The notes beneath the pieces were generated by a model. That model ran no database searches. It saw only the letters and a program-made list of their open reading frames with translations, and was not told the origin of the DNA. Both the position numbers and the translations under genes were made by a program. Positions 48,726 through 57,474 of a stretch of DNA of 64,000 bases are shown here, in pieces. This stretch comes from Fimbriimonadaceae bacterium. GTDB taxonomy: Bacteria > Armatimonadota > Fimbriimonadia > Fimbriimonadales > Fimbriimonadaceae. Positions within the stretch are counted from its first letter, which is position 1. Each line of letters opens with the position of its first letter. The stretch lies in the NCBI GenBank assembly GCA_023957775.1, contig JAMLGR010000003.1, positions 1 through 64,000 on the forward strand. Direction: 5' to 3'.

Positions 48726-49234
48726 ACGCGGTGACGTCGATCGTGACGATGGCGGAGATCGAGACCTACCGCGGTTCGGCCCGCTTCAGCTGCCTGGGAT
48801 TGGGAAGCTGCATCGCCCTGTGCATGCTGGATCCGGAAAGCCACGTGTGCGGGATGGCGCACATCTTGTTGCCCACGTCCTTTCATTCGGGCGAGCCGGA
48901 AAAAGCTGGGCGCTACGCGGATCTCGCCGTGCCGATGCTCGTGCAGATGCTCGAGCGAATCGGAGGGGCGCGCGACCGCTTGGTGGCCGCCTACGCCGGC
49001 GGAGCGCAGGTTTTCAACATCAGCGGAGCGTCCATGTGCCTCGACATCGGCGCCCGCAACGCCGCCGAGGTGGCACGTCAGTTGGACGAACTGGGCATTC
49101 GTTGCCTGGGACATGAGGTCGGCGGATCGCTGGGACGAACCGTGACCTTCGATTCGGAAACAGGTGAAGTCAGAGTCCGCACGGTGACGCAGGGCGACCG
49201 CGTGCTCTGCCGATTGAGAGGAACGACACGATGA
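48722..49234 (+). CDS. cheD: chemoreceptor glutamine deamidase CheD
   Basis: CheD deamidates Gln residues in chemoreceptor helices and binds CheC. The 170-residue protein has the catalytic Cys in LGLGSCIALCMLD (about 25-37), the His in CGMAHILLPTS, and GGAQVFNIS. The C-terminal GGSLGRTVTFDSETGEV is also typical. It overlaps neighbours on both sides by 4 bp. No receptor gene is present in the window. Confidence 0.93.
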   Translation: MNAVTSIVTMAEIETYRGSARFSCLGLGSCIALCMLDPESHVCGMAHILLPTSFHSGEPEKAGRYADLAVPMLVQMLERIGGARDRLVAAYAGGAQVFNISGASMCLDIGARNAAEVARQLDELGIRCLGHEVGGSLGRTVTFDSETGEVRVRTVTQGDRVLCRLRGTTR

Positions 49235-50103
49235 GTACAACCTCGTTGAGCATTGAAGAGATCGTCGACAAGACGACCGATCTCCCATCGATCCCCGCCG
49301 CCGCACTCGCGGTGATCCGGGAAGCCGAGTCGGAAACGGGCTCGGCGAACTCGGTGGCGCACCACATCGCGCAGGACCAGGCGTTGGCGGCCCGGGTTCT
49401 GCGGCTCTCGAACAGCGCGTTCTACGGGCTTTCGGGCGAGGTGACCGACTTGCAGGAGTCCGTCGTGGTGCTCGGCATGCGCTGTGTCCGCAACCTGGCC
49501 ATGGTCGCCTCGACCTATCCTTGGATGATCCGTCCGCTGAAGGGTTACTGCCTGGGCCCAAAGGAGATGTGGACGCACTCGTTCGGCGTCGCGATCGCCG
49601 CCCAGGAGATCACCAAGATGACGAGGACCGGGGACCCGGACATGGCGTTCACGGCGGGGCTGCTGCACAACCTCGGCAAGGTCGCGCTCAGCATCTGGCT
49701 CGAGAACAAGGTGCCGATGCTGATCGCCATCGCGAACCAGGAGGATCTCACGTTCAACGAGGTCGAGCGCAAGGTGCTGGGATACGACCACGCGGAGGTC
49801 GGCGAGTTCCTGGGTCAGCGCTGGAACCTGCCGAAACAGATCCGTGCGGCGATCCGCTACCACCACGAACCAAGCGCGGCCACTCCCCACAATCCCATCG
49901 TCGACAGCGTCCACGTTGGCGACTTCCTGACCATGAGCATGGGTTTCGGCCTCGGCGGCGATGGACTTCGTTACGACTACGATCCCGAGGCGTGGACGCG
50001 GCTCAACCTCGAGCCCGAGAACATGGACCAGATCGCCGATCGCTTTGTGACCTCGTACCAGGAGTACGAGAAGCTGTTCGAGGTCATGAACCAGGCGGCG
50101 TGA
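49231..50103 (+). CDS. HDOD domain protein
   Basis: The 290-residue protein has a single HDOD domain (about 10-210) with LPSIPAAALAVIREAE, VLRLSNSAFYGLSG, ESVVVLGMRCVRNLA, TAGLLHNLGKVAL and a late YHHEP. HDOD proteins are HD-like regulators found in signalling and chemotaxis clusters; the HD pair is only partly kept (HN in place of HD), so hydrolysis is unlikely. It sits between cheD and cheB with overlapping stops and starts, so it is translated as part of the chemotaxis unit. Confidence 0.9.
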   Translation: MSTTSLSIEEIVDKTTDLPSIPAAALAVIREAESETGSANSVAHHIAQDQALAARVLRLSNSAFYGLSGEVTDLQESVVVLGMRCVRNLAMVASTYPWMIRPLKGYCLGPKEMWTHSFGVAIAAQEITKMTRTGDPDMAFTAGLLHNLGKVALSIWLENKVPMLIAIANQEDLTFNEVERKVLGYDHAEVGEFLGQRWNLPKQIRAAIRYHHEPSAATPHNPIVDSVHVGDFLTMSMGFGLGGDGLRYDYDPEAWTRLNLEPENMDQIADRFVTSYQEYEKLFEVMNQAA

Positions 50104-51134
50104 TGCAGCGGGTGCTCATCGTCGACGACTCGCCCGTGATCCGTCGCCTGCTGGGCGACATGATCGGCGGGGAGCCCGATCTCGAAGTCGTGGGCTACGC
50201 CCCCGACGGCGAGGAGGCGGTGGCGAAGGTGCGCGAACTGCGCCCCGACGTCGTGACGATGGACGTCGAAATGCCTCGGTGCACCGGCCTCGAGGCGCTG
50301 CGCAGGATCATGGCCGAATCGCCGGTGCCGGTCCTGATGGTCAGCAGCCTCACGCGAAGCGGCGCCCGCGAGACGATCGAGGCGCTCCAATGCGGGGCGT
50401 TCGATGTCGTTGCGAAGCCCGCACTGGGGCCCGCCGAGTTCCCGCGCGTTCGCGAGGAGCTGATCCAGAAGATCCGCTTGGCGCGATTCGCCCAGGTCAA
50501 AGCCCCCGTCGCCGCCCCATCCAGACCTCCTTCGAAGCCGTCGCTCGAGGGAGTGGACGGGTCCCGCATCGTCCTGATCGCCAGTTCGACGGGTGGTCCT
50601 CGCGCCCTCACGATGTTGTTCGAACGGCTGCCGTCGGGGTTTCCCGCACCGATTCTGCTTGTTCAGCACATGCCGCCGGGGTTCACCGAGAGCCTGGCGC
50701 TCAGGCTTGGCCGGGTGGGGCCGATCCACTGCCGCGAGGCCCGGGACGCCGAACATCCGGCACCGGGGGAAGCGCTCATCGCACCGGGAGGACGCCACCT
50801 CGTCGTCGATTCCGGTGGCACGCTGAGGTTGGAGGACGGTCCGACCGTCCATGGGGTGCGCCCGTCGGCCGATCGGCTGTTCCTCTCGGCGGCGACCCAC
50901 TACGGATCGCGTTGCCTCGCCCTCGTGCTGACGGGAATGGGTCGGGACGGCGCGGAAGGGGCCCAGGCCCTTCGGGCGGCTGGAGCGACCGTGTTCGGCG
51001 AAGCGGAGAGCACCTGCACGATTTACGGCATGCCTCGCGCGGCGAAGGCGGTCGGAGGCATCGACGCCGAGTTCCCGATCCACGACATGGCCGACGCGCT
51101 CGTCCGCGCGATGCGAGGTGCCCGTGCAGCTTGA
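50103..51134 (+). CDS. cheB: chemotaxis protein-glutamate methylesterase CheB
   Basis: CheB removes methyl groups from receptors when phosphorylated. The 343-residue protein has a receiver domain (about 1-120; acidic DDS near the start, phospho-Asp in MDVEMPRCTG, Lys in VAKPA) and a methylesterase domain with catalytic Ser in IASSTGGP, His in LVQHMPPGF and Asp in GMGRDGAEG. Its ATG shares a base with the HDOD stop. cheR follows with a 17-bp overlap. Confidence 0.96.
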   Translation: MQRVLIVDDSPVIRRLLGDMIGGEPDLEVVGYAPDGEEAVAKVRELRPDVVTMDVEMPRCTGLEALRRIMAESPVPVLMVSSLTRSGARETIEALQCGAFDVVAKPALGPAEFPRVREELIQKIRLARFAQVKAPVAAPSRPPSKPSLEGVDGSRIVLIASSTGGPRALTMLFERLPSGFPAPILLVQHMPPGFTESLALRLGRVGPIHCREARDAEHPAPGEALIAPGGRHLVVDSGGTLRLEDGPTVHGVRPSADRLFLSAATHYGSRCLALVLTGMGRDGAEGAQALRAAGATVFGEAESTCTIYGMPRAAKAVGGIDAEFPIHDMADALVRAMRGARAA

Positions 51135-51936
51135 CGAACGCCACTGGGACCTCTTCTACCGGGATTTGCGGGCGCAGACGGGGCTCGACCTCGCGCTCTA
51201 CAAGCAGGAGCAGACCCGCCGCCGCCTCGTCAGCCTCGCGAAGTCGATGGGATGCGAGACACTATTGGATTTCGGCAGGGAGTTGGCCCGGGACCCCGAA
51301 GGCGTCTCGAAGCTTCTGGATCACCTCGCGATCAACGTGACCTCGATGTTCCGCAATCCGGAGAAGTGGCGCGTCCTCGAGCAGGAGGTGCTGCCGGAAC
51401 TCCTCCAACGCGCGCCCTCGCTGAGCGTGTGGAGCGCCGGGTGCAGCCACGGATCCGAACCCTACTCGCTCGCCGCGCTTCTCCAGGCAACGCGGCCCGG
51501 CCTGCACCGCATCCTCGCGACCGATGTGGACCCCGGAGCCCTGCGGTGCGCCCGGGAAGGGCTCTTTTCACCGGCGGCACTGGAGGCGTTGCCCCGACCG
51601 GAGCTCCGAGCCATGTTCGAGCCCGCCGACGGCGTGTTTCGCGCCAACGCCGTCCTGCGGAGGACGGTCGCGGTGGTCGAACACAACCTTCTGTCCGAGC
51701 CGCCTCGGACCGGATTCGACCTCATCCTGTGCCGCAACGTCACGATCTACTTCAACGAGGAGGCCAAGGCGATGCTCTATCGTCGGTTCTATTCCGCCCT
51801 GCGAGAGGGCGGCTATCTGCTCATCGGAAACACGGAGCGCATCTTCGACAGCCGCGAGATTGGTTTTGAGGCGCCCTACACCTGCTTCTATCGAAAGCCC
51901 GGAGGAGGGGCTGGACTATGGCGAAACGCATCTTGA
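51118..51936 (+). CDS. cheR: chemotaxis protein methyltransferase CheR
   Basis: CheR methylates receptor Glu residues with SAM. The 272-residue protein has the N-terminal helical domain, INVTSMFRNPEKW, the SAM-binding VWSAGCSHGSEPYSLAALL, LATDVDPGALRCAREGLF, and FDLILCRNVTIYFNEE. GTG 51118 lies inside cheB; GTG 51124 is an alternative start. A GGAGGAGG near its 3' end serves the following cheY-like gene. Confidence 0.95.
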   Translation: MPVQLDERHWDLFYRDLRAQTGLDLALYKQEQTRRRLVSLAKSMGCETLLDFGRELARDPEGVSKLLDHLAINVTSMFRNPEKWRVLEQEVLPELLQRAPSLSVWSAGCSHGSEPYSLAALLQATRPGLHRILATDVDPGALRCAREGLFSPAALEALPRPELRAMFEPADGVFRANAVLRRTVAVVEHNLLSEPPRTGFDLILCRNVTIYFNEEAKAMLYRRFYSALREGGYLLIGNTERIFDSREIGFEAPYTCFYRKPGGGAGLWRNAS

Positions 51937-52280
51937 TCAGTGACGATGCGCTCTTCATGCGGACCGCGCTGAAGAACATCCTGTCGGAGAATGGCTACGA
52001 AATCGTCGGCGAGGCCGAAAACGGGGCGGAGGCCGTGGAGATGTACCGGTCGCTCCACCCCGACGTCGTTTTGATGGACATCACGATGCCGGAGATGGAT
52101 GGGATCGAGGCCCTCAAGGCGATTCGGTCCGAGTTTCCGGAGGCCGCGATCGTCATGTGCACGGCCATGGGTCAGAAGGCGTTGGTCATCCAAGCCATCG
52201 GCGCCGGCGCACGAGACTTCATTGTCAAGCCCTTCGAGGCCAGGCGGGTTCTGGAGGCCGTCCAGCGCGCCGCCGCGTGA
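51918..52280 (+). CDS. cheY: CheY-like response regulator
   Basis: A stand-alone 120-residue receiver domain with acidic pair SDDA, phospho-Asp in VVLMDITMPEMDG (about residue 54), Thr/Ser in MCTAMGQ, and Lys in FIVKPF. The spacing and sequence match CheY. It overlaps cheR by 19 bp and its TGA overlaps the GTG of the CheX-like gene, whose product is the expected phosphatase. Confidence 0.93.
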   Translation: MAKRILISDDALFMRTALKNILSENGYEIVGEAENGAEAVEMYRSLHPDVVLMDITMPEMDGIEALKAIRSEFPEAAIVMCTAMGQKALVIQAIGAGARDFIVKPFEARRVLEAVQRAAA

Positions 52281-52762
52281 AGCGTATGAGGGTCGAGCAC
52301 GTCCGCCCGTTTGCGGAGGCCTCGGTCGAGGTCTGCAAGAGCCTTCTGGGGATCGATCCCCAGCGGGGCGAGCTTGCGGTGCGTCCCGTCCTCGAGACCG
52401 CTCGGCAGATCAACGCCGTCTGTTCGATCGGCGGCGGGCTCGCCGGGTTCGTGATGCTGAGCATGTCGGCCCGCACGGCCAACCAGATCGCCGGGCGTCT
52501 GATCGGCAGCCCCGTTGTCACCTTCGACCAGATGGCCGCCAGCGCCGTGGCCGAGTTCGGCAACATGATCGGGGGAAGGAGCCTCACCCTGCTCGCCGAT
52601 GCCGGAGTCGAGTGCACGCTCTCGCCGCCGACCGTGATCCGGGGCACGCAAGCACCCATCCAGGGAGCCCCGGGGCCTGCGATCCTCATCCCGCTGCTTC
52701 TGGGCCCGTTCGGGACCGTCGACGTGGTGGTCAGCCTCGCTTCCATCGCCCAAGCCGCTTAG
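52277..52762 (+). CDS. cheX: CheX/CheC-family chemotaxis phosphatase
   Basis: The 161-residue protein has the CheX-like start RVEHVRPFAEASVEVCKSLLGI and the phosphatase motif E-x2-N in VAEFGNMIGGRS (about residues 93-104). A single such motif, as here, is typical of CheX. It should dephosphorylate CheY-P. GTG 52277 overlaps the cheY stop. It is the last gene of the chemotaxis unit. Confidence 0.87.
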   Translation: MKRMRVEHVRPFAEASVEVCKSLLGIDPQRGELAVRPVLETARQINAVCSIGGGLAGFVMLSMSARTANQIAGRLIGSPVVTFDQMAASAVAEFGNMIGGRSLTLLADAGVECTLSPPTVIRGTQAPIQGAPGPAILIPLLLGPFGTVDVVVSLASIAQAA

Positions 52763-52820
52763 CGGCCGAAAGACCCTGGTGCCCGCAACCCGCGGGCCGC
52801 GCGCGCGTACACTACTCCTG

Positions 52821-53684
52821 ATGGCCAAGCGCAAGATACTGACCGGCATCCCAGCCTCGGCGTTCGTGGCGGACACGGACCGGATCGCCCTGGAAGCGCT
52901 CAAGCGCGTCCCGCTGCTGCCCCAGCTCATCCAGAAGTTCTACGAGGTGGGCCTCGATCGCTGGATGTACTGCTACAACATGTCGATGTCCGTCCGGTGC
53001 GGACCCAAGCAGTACAAGACGCTCTACGCGATCCTCAAGGAGTCCTCCGCGATCCTGGACATGCCCGAGCCCGAGCTGTACATCACCAACAATCCCTTCC
53101 CGAACGCGTTTGCCGGCGGGGTCGAGCGCCCGTACATCACGCTTCGTTCGTCGATGATCGACACGCTGACCGACGAGCAGCTCTACCACCTGATGGGACA
53201 CGAGCTGGGGCACATCAAGGCGGGCCACATCCTGTACAAGTCGGTGGCCTCGGTGCTGCTGCCGCTTCTGGAGCTCCTGGGTCGTCGAACGTTCGGATTG
53301 GGCGACGTGGCGAGCGTCGGCATCATGCTCGCCTTCTACGAGTGGTCGCGCCAGGCCGAGCTCACGGCGGATCGCGCGGGTCTCCTGGTCTCGCAGTCTC
53401 TCGACCTCTCGATCGACGCCAACCTGGCGCTCACGGCCGGCCCCAACCGGCTTTCCGGCGAGATGAACCGCGACGCGTTCATGGAGCAGGCCCGCGCGTA
53501 TCAGGACGCGGGAACCTTGGAATCGATCGGGAAGGTGCTGATCTTCATGTTGATGAGCAGCACGTACACGCACCCGATGCCGGTGCACCGAACGCAGGAG
53601 CTCGAGCGCTGGGTGCAAACCGGCGCGTACGACCGAATCCTGGCCGGCGACTACGCCCGTGTCGGCGACGCCAAGGCGGGGTAG
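52821..53684 (+). CDS. M48 family metallopeptidase
   Basis: The 287-residue protein has the zinc motif HELGHIKAGH (HExxH, about residue 127) and the third-ligand segment RQAELTADRAGLL. A hydrophobic stretch between them (SVLLPLLELLGRRTFGLGDVASVGIMLAFY) may enter the membrane. It resembles HtpX/Ste24-type peptidases without their N-terminal helices. TACACT lies seven bases before the ATG and no ribosome site is visible, suggesting a nearly leaderless mRNA. queC follows 6 bp after the stop. Confidence 0.88.
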   Translation: MAKRKILTGIPASAFVADTDRIALEALKRVPLLPQLIQKFYEVGLDRWMYCYNMSMSVRCGPKQYKTLYAILKESSAILDMPEPELYITNNPFPNAFAGGVERPYITLRSSMIDTLTDEQLYHLMGHELGHIKAGHILYKSVASVLLPLLELLGRRTFGLGDVASVGIMLAFYEWSRQAELTADRAGLLVSQSLDLSIDANLALTAGPNRLSGEMNRDAFMEQARAYQDAGTLESIGKVLIFMLMSSTYTHPMPVHRTQELERWVQTGAYDRILAGDYARVGDAKAG

Positions 53685-53690
53685 CGGCCG

Positions 53691-54368
53691 ATGCCCAAAG
53701 CCGTCGTGCTGTTGAGCGGCGGGCTGGACTCCGCCACCGTACTCGCGATCGCGCGTGCGCAAGGGTTCGATCCCTACGCCTTGACCGTCGTCTACGGGCA
53801 GCGCCACGAGATCGAGGTCGAGGCGGCCCGCCGCGTGGCGGAGTCGATCGGCGTCGCCGAGCACCGGTTCGTGCGGGTCGAGCTCGACGTCATCGGCGGT
53901 TCCGCGCTGACGGACGCCATCGACGTCCCCAAGGACGCGGCCGATGCGGGTGGCATTCCCGTGACGTACGTGCCGGCCCGAAACACGGTGTTCCTCTCCC
54001 TGGGGTTGGGGTACGCGGAGGTGGTCGGGGCGACGGACCTCTTCGTCGGCGTCAACGCGGTCGACTACAGCGGATATCCCGATTGCCGCCCGGCGTTCGT
54101 GGCGGCGTTCGAAGAGCTGGCGAACGTGGCCACCAAGGCCGGGGTCGAGGGCGCCCGGTTTCGGATCCACGCGCCGCTGATGACCTGGACGAAGCCCGAG
54201 ATCATCCGGAGAGGAATGGAGTTGGGGGTCGACTACGGATTGACGCACTCGTGCTACGACCCGGACCCCTGGGGCCGGGCGTGCGGGCGGTGCGACGCCT
54301 GCGTGATTCGGGCGCGGGCGTTCGAAGCGATGGGCCTGCCCGATCCCTCGTTGGCTTCCCATGGCTAG
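53691..54368 (+). CDS. queC: 7-cyano-7-deazaguanine synthase QueC
   Basis: QueC turns 7-carboxy-7-deazaguanine into preQ0 with ATP and ammonia. The 225-residue protein has the PP-loop [13 protein letters not shown], the [18 protein letters not shown] segment, [31 protein letters not shown], and the C-terminal zinc site [19 protein letters not shown]. It overlaps queE by 8 bp. Its product feeds QueF at 4.9 kb. Confidence 0.96.
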   Translation: MPKAVVLLSGGLDSATVLAIARAQGFDPYALTVVYGQRHEIEVEAARRVAESIGVAEHRFVRVELDVIGGSALTDAIDVPKDAADAGGIPVTYVPARNTVFLSLGLGYAEVVGATDLFVGVNAVDYSGYPDCRPAFVAAFEELANVATKAGVEGARFRIHAPLMTWTKPEIIRRGMELGVDYGLTHSCYDPDPWGRACGRCDACVIRARAFEAMGLPDPSLASHG

Positions 54369-55089
54369 CCTGCGCATCGCCGAGATCTTCGCCTCCATCC
54401 AGGGCGAGGGCCGTTGGGCAGGCACCCCCTCCACGTTCGTGCGCGTGAGTGGATGCAACCTGCGGTGCGCGTGGTGCGACACGCCGTACGCCTCCTGGTC
54501 GCCCGAAGGGCCATCGATGGACGTTGGGGCCATCGCCGCGCGCGTGGCCGAACTCGGCGTTCGGCACGTCGTGCTGACCGGGGGGGAGCCGATGCTGTTC
54601 GAGGGGGTGGTGCCCTTGGCGGAGCGGCTCGCCGAGGGCGAGCACGTGGTGACGGTCGAGACGGCGGGAACGGTGTTTCGCGAGCTGCCGTGCGCCCTGA
54701 TGTCGATCAGCCCGAAGCTCGCCAATTCGACGCCGGTCGAGTCGGGGACGGCGGGTACGAACGGCCCGGCTCCCAGGGGCTGGCGCGAGCGGCACGAGGC
54801 CATCCGCTCGAATCTCGAGCCTCTTCGCCGGCTCGTTGCGGCTTACGACGTCCAACTGAAATTCGTGGTGGATCCCGAAGGCTCGGGCGACGACCTGACG
54901 GAGATCGAGGAGGTGCTTCGGCGTCTTGGCGGAATCCCCTCCGACCGCGTGATGTTGATGGCCGAGGGAACCGACTCGGAGACGCTCGCCCGCAGGGAGC
55001 GCCTCCTCGTCCCGGTGTGCCTCGAGCGGGGGTTCCGACTCAGTCCGCGGCTCCACGTGCACTGGTTCGGCAACACGCGGGGGACGTAA
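54361..55089 (+). CDS. queE: 7-carboxy-7-deazaguanine synthase QueE
   Basis: QueE is a radical-SAM enzyme that contracts carboxy-tetrahydropterin to 7-carboxy-7-deazaguanine. The 242-residue protein has [20 protein letters not shown], the cluster motif [13 protein letters not shown] (CxxxCxxC), and LTGGEPML. A Gly/Pro-rich segment (about 125-145) is an insertion also seen in longer homologues. It ends just before a GGGAATC heptad array. Confidence 0.95.
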   Translation: MASLRIAEIFASIQGEGRWAGTPSTFVRVSGCNLRCAWCDTPYASWSPEGPSMDVGAIAARVAELGVRHVVLTGGEPMLFEGVVPLAERLAEGEHVVTVETAGTVFRELPCALMSISPKLANSTPVESGTAGTNGPAPRGWRERHEAIRSNLEPLRRLVAAYDVQLKFVVDPEGSGDDLTEIEEVLRRLGGIPSDRVMLMAEGTDSETLARRERLLVPVCLERGFRLSPRLHVHWFGNTRGT

Positions 55090-55094
55090 GGGAC

Positions 55095-55138
55095 GGGAAT
55101 CGGGAATCGGGAATCGGGAATCGGGAATCGGGGGGGGG
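55095..55138. repeat. GGGAATC heptad array
   Basis: Five perfect GGGAATC units (55095-55129) followed by nine G residues, immediately after queE and a truncated unit (GGGAC). Same family as 12730-12862. Confidence 0.95.
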
Positions 55139-55201
55139 CTTGTCCTCCAAAATCACTACAGGCAAGGGGTCGTCATCTGGTTCAAACGGCGGGGCGGGGA
55201 G

Positions 55202-55612
55202 ATGGGGCATAACTTGGGTGTGGCGAAGCCGCTGGCACCCTCGAGCCGTACTGCCCGGGCGGTCTATCTTGGACTCGGATTTCTCTGCGTGGCCATCGGC
55301 ATGGTGAACCTCGCGATTCCCGGGTTGCCCTCCACGGTGTTCTTCATCGTGGCCTTGGCGGCGTTCGAGCGCAGCAGCCCTCGCATGGAGAGGTGGCTGC
55401 TCGAGCATCGGCTCTTTGGATCGACGTTGCGGAACTGGCGGCAGTCGGGATCGATCGCCCCACGGACCAAGGTCGTCGCCATCACGGCGATCTGGGTCTG
55501 CATCGGCATTTCGGCCTGGGTCGTGGGCCCGATGTGGCTCAAGGGGCTGTTGCTCGCGATCGCGCTCGCGCTGACCGCCTATCTCGCGACGCGGCCGAGC
55601 GCCTGCGGCTAG
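55202..55612 (+). CDS. DUF454 (YbaN-like) membrane protein
   Basis: The 136-residue protein has three to four membrane helices and the DUF454 pattern: VYLGLGFLCVAIGMVNLAIPGLPSTVFFIVALAAF, then SSPRMERWLLEHRLFGSTLRNW, SGSIAPRTKVVAI. The function of this family is unknown. The ATG at 55202 has GGGGAG directly before it, too close for ideal spacing, so the GTG six codons later is possible. It converges on the glycosylase gene with a 4-bp overlap. Confidence 0.87.
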   Translation: MGHNLGVAKPLAPSSRTARAVYLGLGFLCVAIGMVNLAIPGLPSTVFFIVALAAFERSSPRMERWLLEHRLFGSTLRNWRQSGSIAPRTKVVAITAIWVCIGISAWVVGPMWLKGLLLAIALALTAYLATRPSACG

Positions 55613-56208
55613 CGACCGGGCAACGGCCGCGACACCCAGCGGAGCGCGTCGGCGTCGACGTAGCGCCACTCGAAGAGGTCTCCCTTGCCCGGCGCCATGC
55701 CGATCCGCCGCCCGGTGAGCACGTGGGTGGAGCGGGTGCCCGCTTCGAGTCGGAGGGGGCTCGCGGGATCGAGGAGATCGAGGCGGTTGTCCGCGCCGGT
55801 GACGCCGAAAGCCGCGGCGAGTTTGCCCGGGCCGGAGAGGAGGTCCTCGTCGCGCCGGGCTTTGGGGCGGAGGGGGCGCATGGCGGCGAGCCCTTCCAGG
55901 GGCCGCGCCGCTCGAATCAACACGGCGGCCCCTTCGCCTTTGGGGTGCGCGACGACGTTGAGCATCCAGTGGTTGCCGTAGGTGAAGTACGCGTAGGCGA
56001 GGCCCGGGCGTTCGAACATCGGCGCGTTGCGGGGAGTGAGCCTTCGGTGGGCGTGGCTGCCGGGGTCGTCCGCGTTGCGGTACGCCTCGGTTTCGACGAT
56101 GCGGGCCAGGCGGTCGCCGCGGACGAGGACCGCGCCGAGAAGGGCGCGCGCGCCTTCGCGCGCATCGTGGAGAAGGGCGTTCCGCAGATCGTCGCTCCAG
56201 TCGGCCAT
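55609..56208 (-). CDS. DNA-3-methyladenine glycosylase (AAG/MPG family)
   Basis: This enzyme removes alkylated purines to start base excision repair. The 199-residue protein has ALLGAVLVRG, the catalytic RIVETEAYRNADDPGSHAHRRLTPRN (Glu of ETEAY), YAYFTYGNHWMLNVV and LLSGPGKLAAAFGV, all MPG hallmarks. TACACT ends five bases before the ATG (56208), again suggesting a leaderless or nearly leaderless mRNA. It is divergent from imuB, placing two DNA-damage functions back to back. Confidence 0.94.
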   Translation of the reverse strand: MADWSDDLRNALLHDAREGARALLGAVLVRGDRLARIVETEAYRNADDPGSHAHRRLTPRNAPMFERPGLAYAYFTYGNHWMLNVVAHPKGEGAAVLIRAARPLEGLAAMRPLRPKARRDEDLLSGPGKLAAAFGVTGADNRLDLLDPASPLRLEAGTRSTHVLTGRRIGMAPGKGDLFEWRYVDADALRWVSRPLPGR

Positions 56209-56280
56209 GGGCGAGTGTAGCTTTCGACGGCCGCTGGGGGCAGGCAGTTTTTCACACTCCCATTTTCGGGGCGGGCATCC

Positions 56281-56306
56281 TATAATAGTAGACAGAGTTC
56301 TACTAT
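56281..56306 (+). promoter_or_regulatory. TATAAT -10 and palindromic operator of imuB-dnaE2 (LexA-type candidate)
   Basis: A perfect TATAAT (56281-56286) is overlapped by ATAGTAGA-N6-TCTACTAT (56285-56306), a palindrome with two exact 8-bp arms that extends over the start site into the ATG of imuB (56305). Binding here would block transcription. imuB-dnaE2 cassettes are SOS-regulated by LexA in other bacteria, so a lineage-specific LexA box is the leading explanation. No recognisable -35 is present. Confidence 0.7.
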
Positions 56307-57474
56307 GATTGCCTTCCTGGACCTCGACAGCTTTTACATCTCGACGCTCGCGCTCGCAGGGCCGACGCTCGTGCATGCGGAGAAGCGCGTGTTGGATGCG
56401 TCGGACGAGGTGCGCGCGCTCGGGGTGGGGGTTGGGATGGTGCTTGCGGAGGCGAGGGCGGTCGCGCGCGGGGTTCGCTGCGTCGCCTGGGAGGAGGAGC
56501 CGTACCGCGCGGCGCAGGCTGCGTGGCTCGACGTCTGCGCGGAGTTTTCGGATGCGATCGAGCCCGATCGGCAACATGCGGCCTGGGTCGACCTGCACGG
56601 GCACCCGGACGCCTCCTCGGTGGCGGTGGCGATGGCGGAGGCGCTCGGGTCGCGGCTGGGGCATCGGGTGCGGCTGGGTCTCGCGCGGACGAAATGGATC
56701 GCGGTGGTGGCCGCCCGCACGGCGCACCCTTCGGTGCGCGGCCTCGAGGAGCCGTGTCTGGACGCGGCGGGTTTCCTCGCGCCCCTGGACGTGGAGCAGT
56801 TGCTCCCCGTATTGCCCGAGCATCGCGAGCGGTTGAGATTCTTAGGGTACCGAACGATTGGCGAGGTTGCGGGACTGCCCTATCCCACGCTTGTCGAGCA
56901 GTTTGGGGCAGAGGGGCGTCGGATGCTCGACGCGGCGCACGGGAGGTGTTTCGAGCCCGTTCGCCCGGTCTATCCGCCCGACGCGCTGTTGGAGCGGTTC
57001 GTGTTCGAGGGCGCGACGGAGGATCTCGCCGTGTTGGACGCCGGGCTGCACGCGCTCGCGGCGCGTTTGGCCGCGCGGCTTGAGGCGAAGGACCGCTGCG
57101 GGTCCCAGATGCACGTGTGGATCGAGCGCGAGTCCGGGGCGGTGGAGGAGCGTTCGCGGCGGTTCGTGCATCCGTTGCGCACGCGCATGGCGCTGTTGGC
57201 CGCCTTACGCGCGTTGTGCGGCGGGCCTGCAAAGGACTGGGAAGGACCCATCGCCGCCGTGCGGGTTCGCCTGCCCGGACTGGTGCGCGCCAAGCGGCTT
57301 CAGCCCCAGTTGCACACCGCCCAATCCGCGGCGCCCGCAGCGAGTGCGGAGCATGCGCTCGACAAGGTGCGCGCGGTTTTTGGCGACGGTTCGGTGATGC
57401 GGGGTGCCGAGGTGTCGGTGCCGCGCCGCGTCGCGGTGCTGAAGGCGTGGAGAGATGTCACAGGCTGGGCGTGA
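56305..57474 (+). CDS. imuB: ImuB-like Y-family polymerase relative
   Basis: The 389-residue protein begins MIAFLDLDSFYISTLALAG, the first Y-family strand. Where active Y polymerases have SxDE before the Y/F-LD strand, it reads DRQHAAWVDLHG, so the paired acidic residues are missing, as in ImuB, which acts as a beta-clamp-bound scaffold for DnaE2. A helix-hairpin-helix segment (about 170-195, LGYRTIGEVAGLPYPTLVEQFG) and a little-finger-like region follow. It overlaps dnaE2 by 20 bp. No imuA precedes it. ATG 56305 lies in the palindromic operator. Confidence 0.87.
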   Translation: MIAFLDLDSFYISTLALAGPTLVHAEKRVLDASDEVRALGVGVGMVLAEARAVARGVRCVAWEEEPYRAAQAAWLDVCAEFSDAIEPDRQHAAWVDLHGHPDASSVAVAMAEALGSRLGHRVRLGLARTKWIAVVAARTAHPSVRGLEEPCLDAAGFLAPLDVEQLLPVLPEHRERLRFLGYRTIGEVAGLPYPTLVEQFGAEGRRMLDAAHGRCFEPVRPVYPPDALLERFVFEGATEDLAVLDAGLHALAARLAARLEAKDRCGSQMHVWIERESGAVEERSRRFVHPLRTRMALLAALRALCGGPAKDWEGPIAAVRVRLPGLVRAKRLQPQLHTAQSAAPAASAEHALDKVRAVFGDGSVMRGAEVSVPRRVAVLKAWRDVTGWA

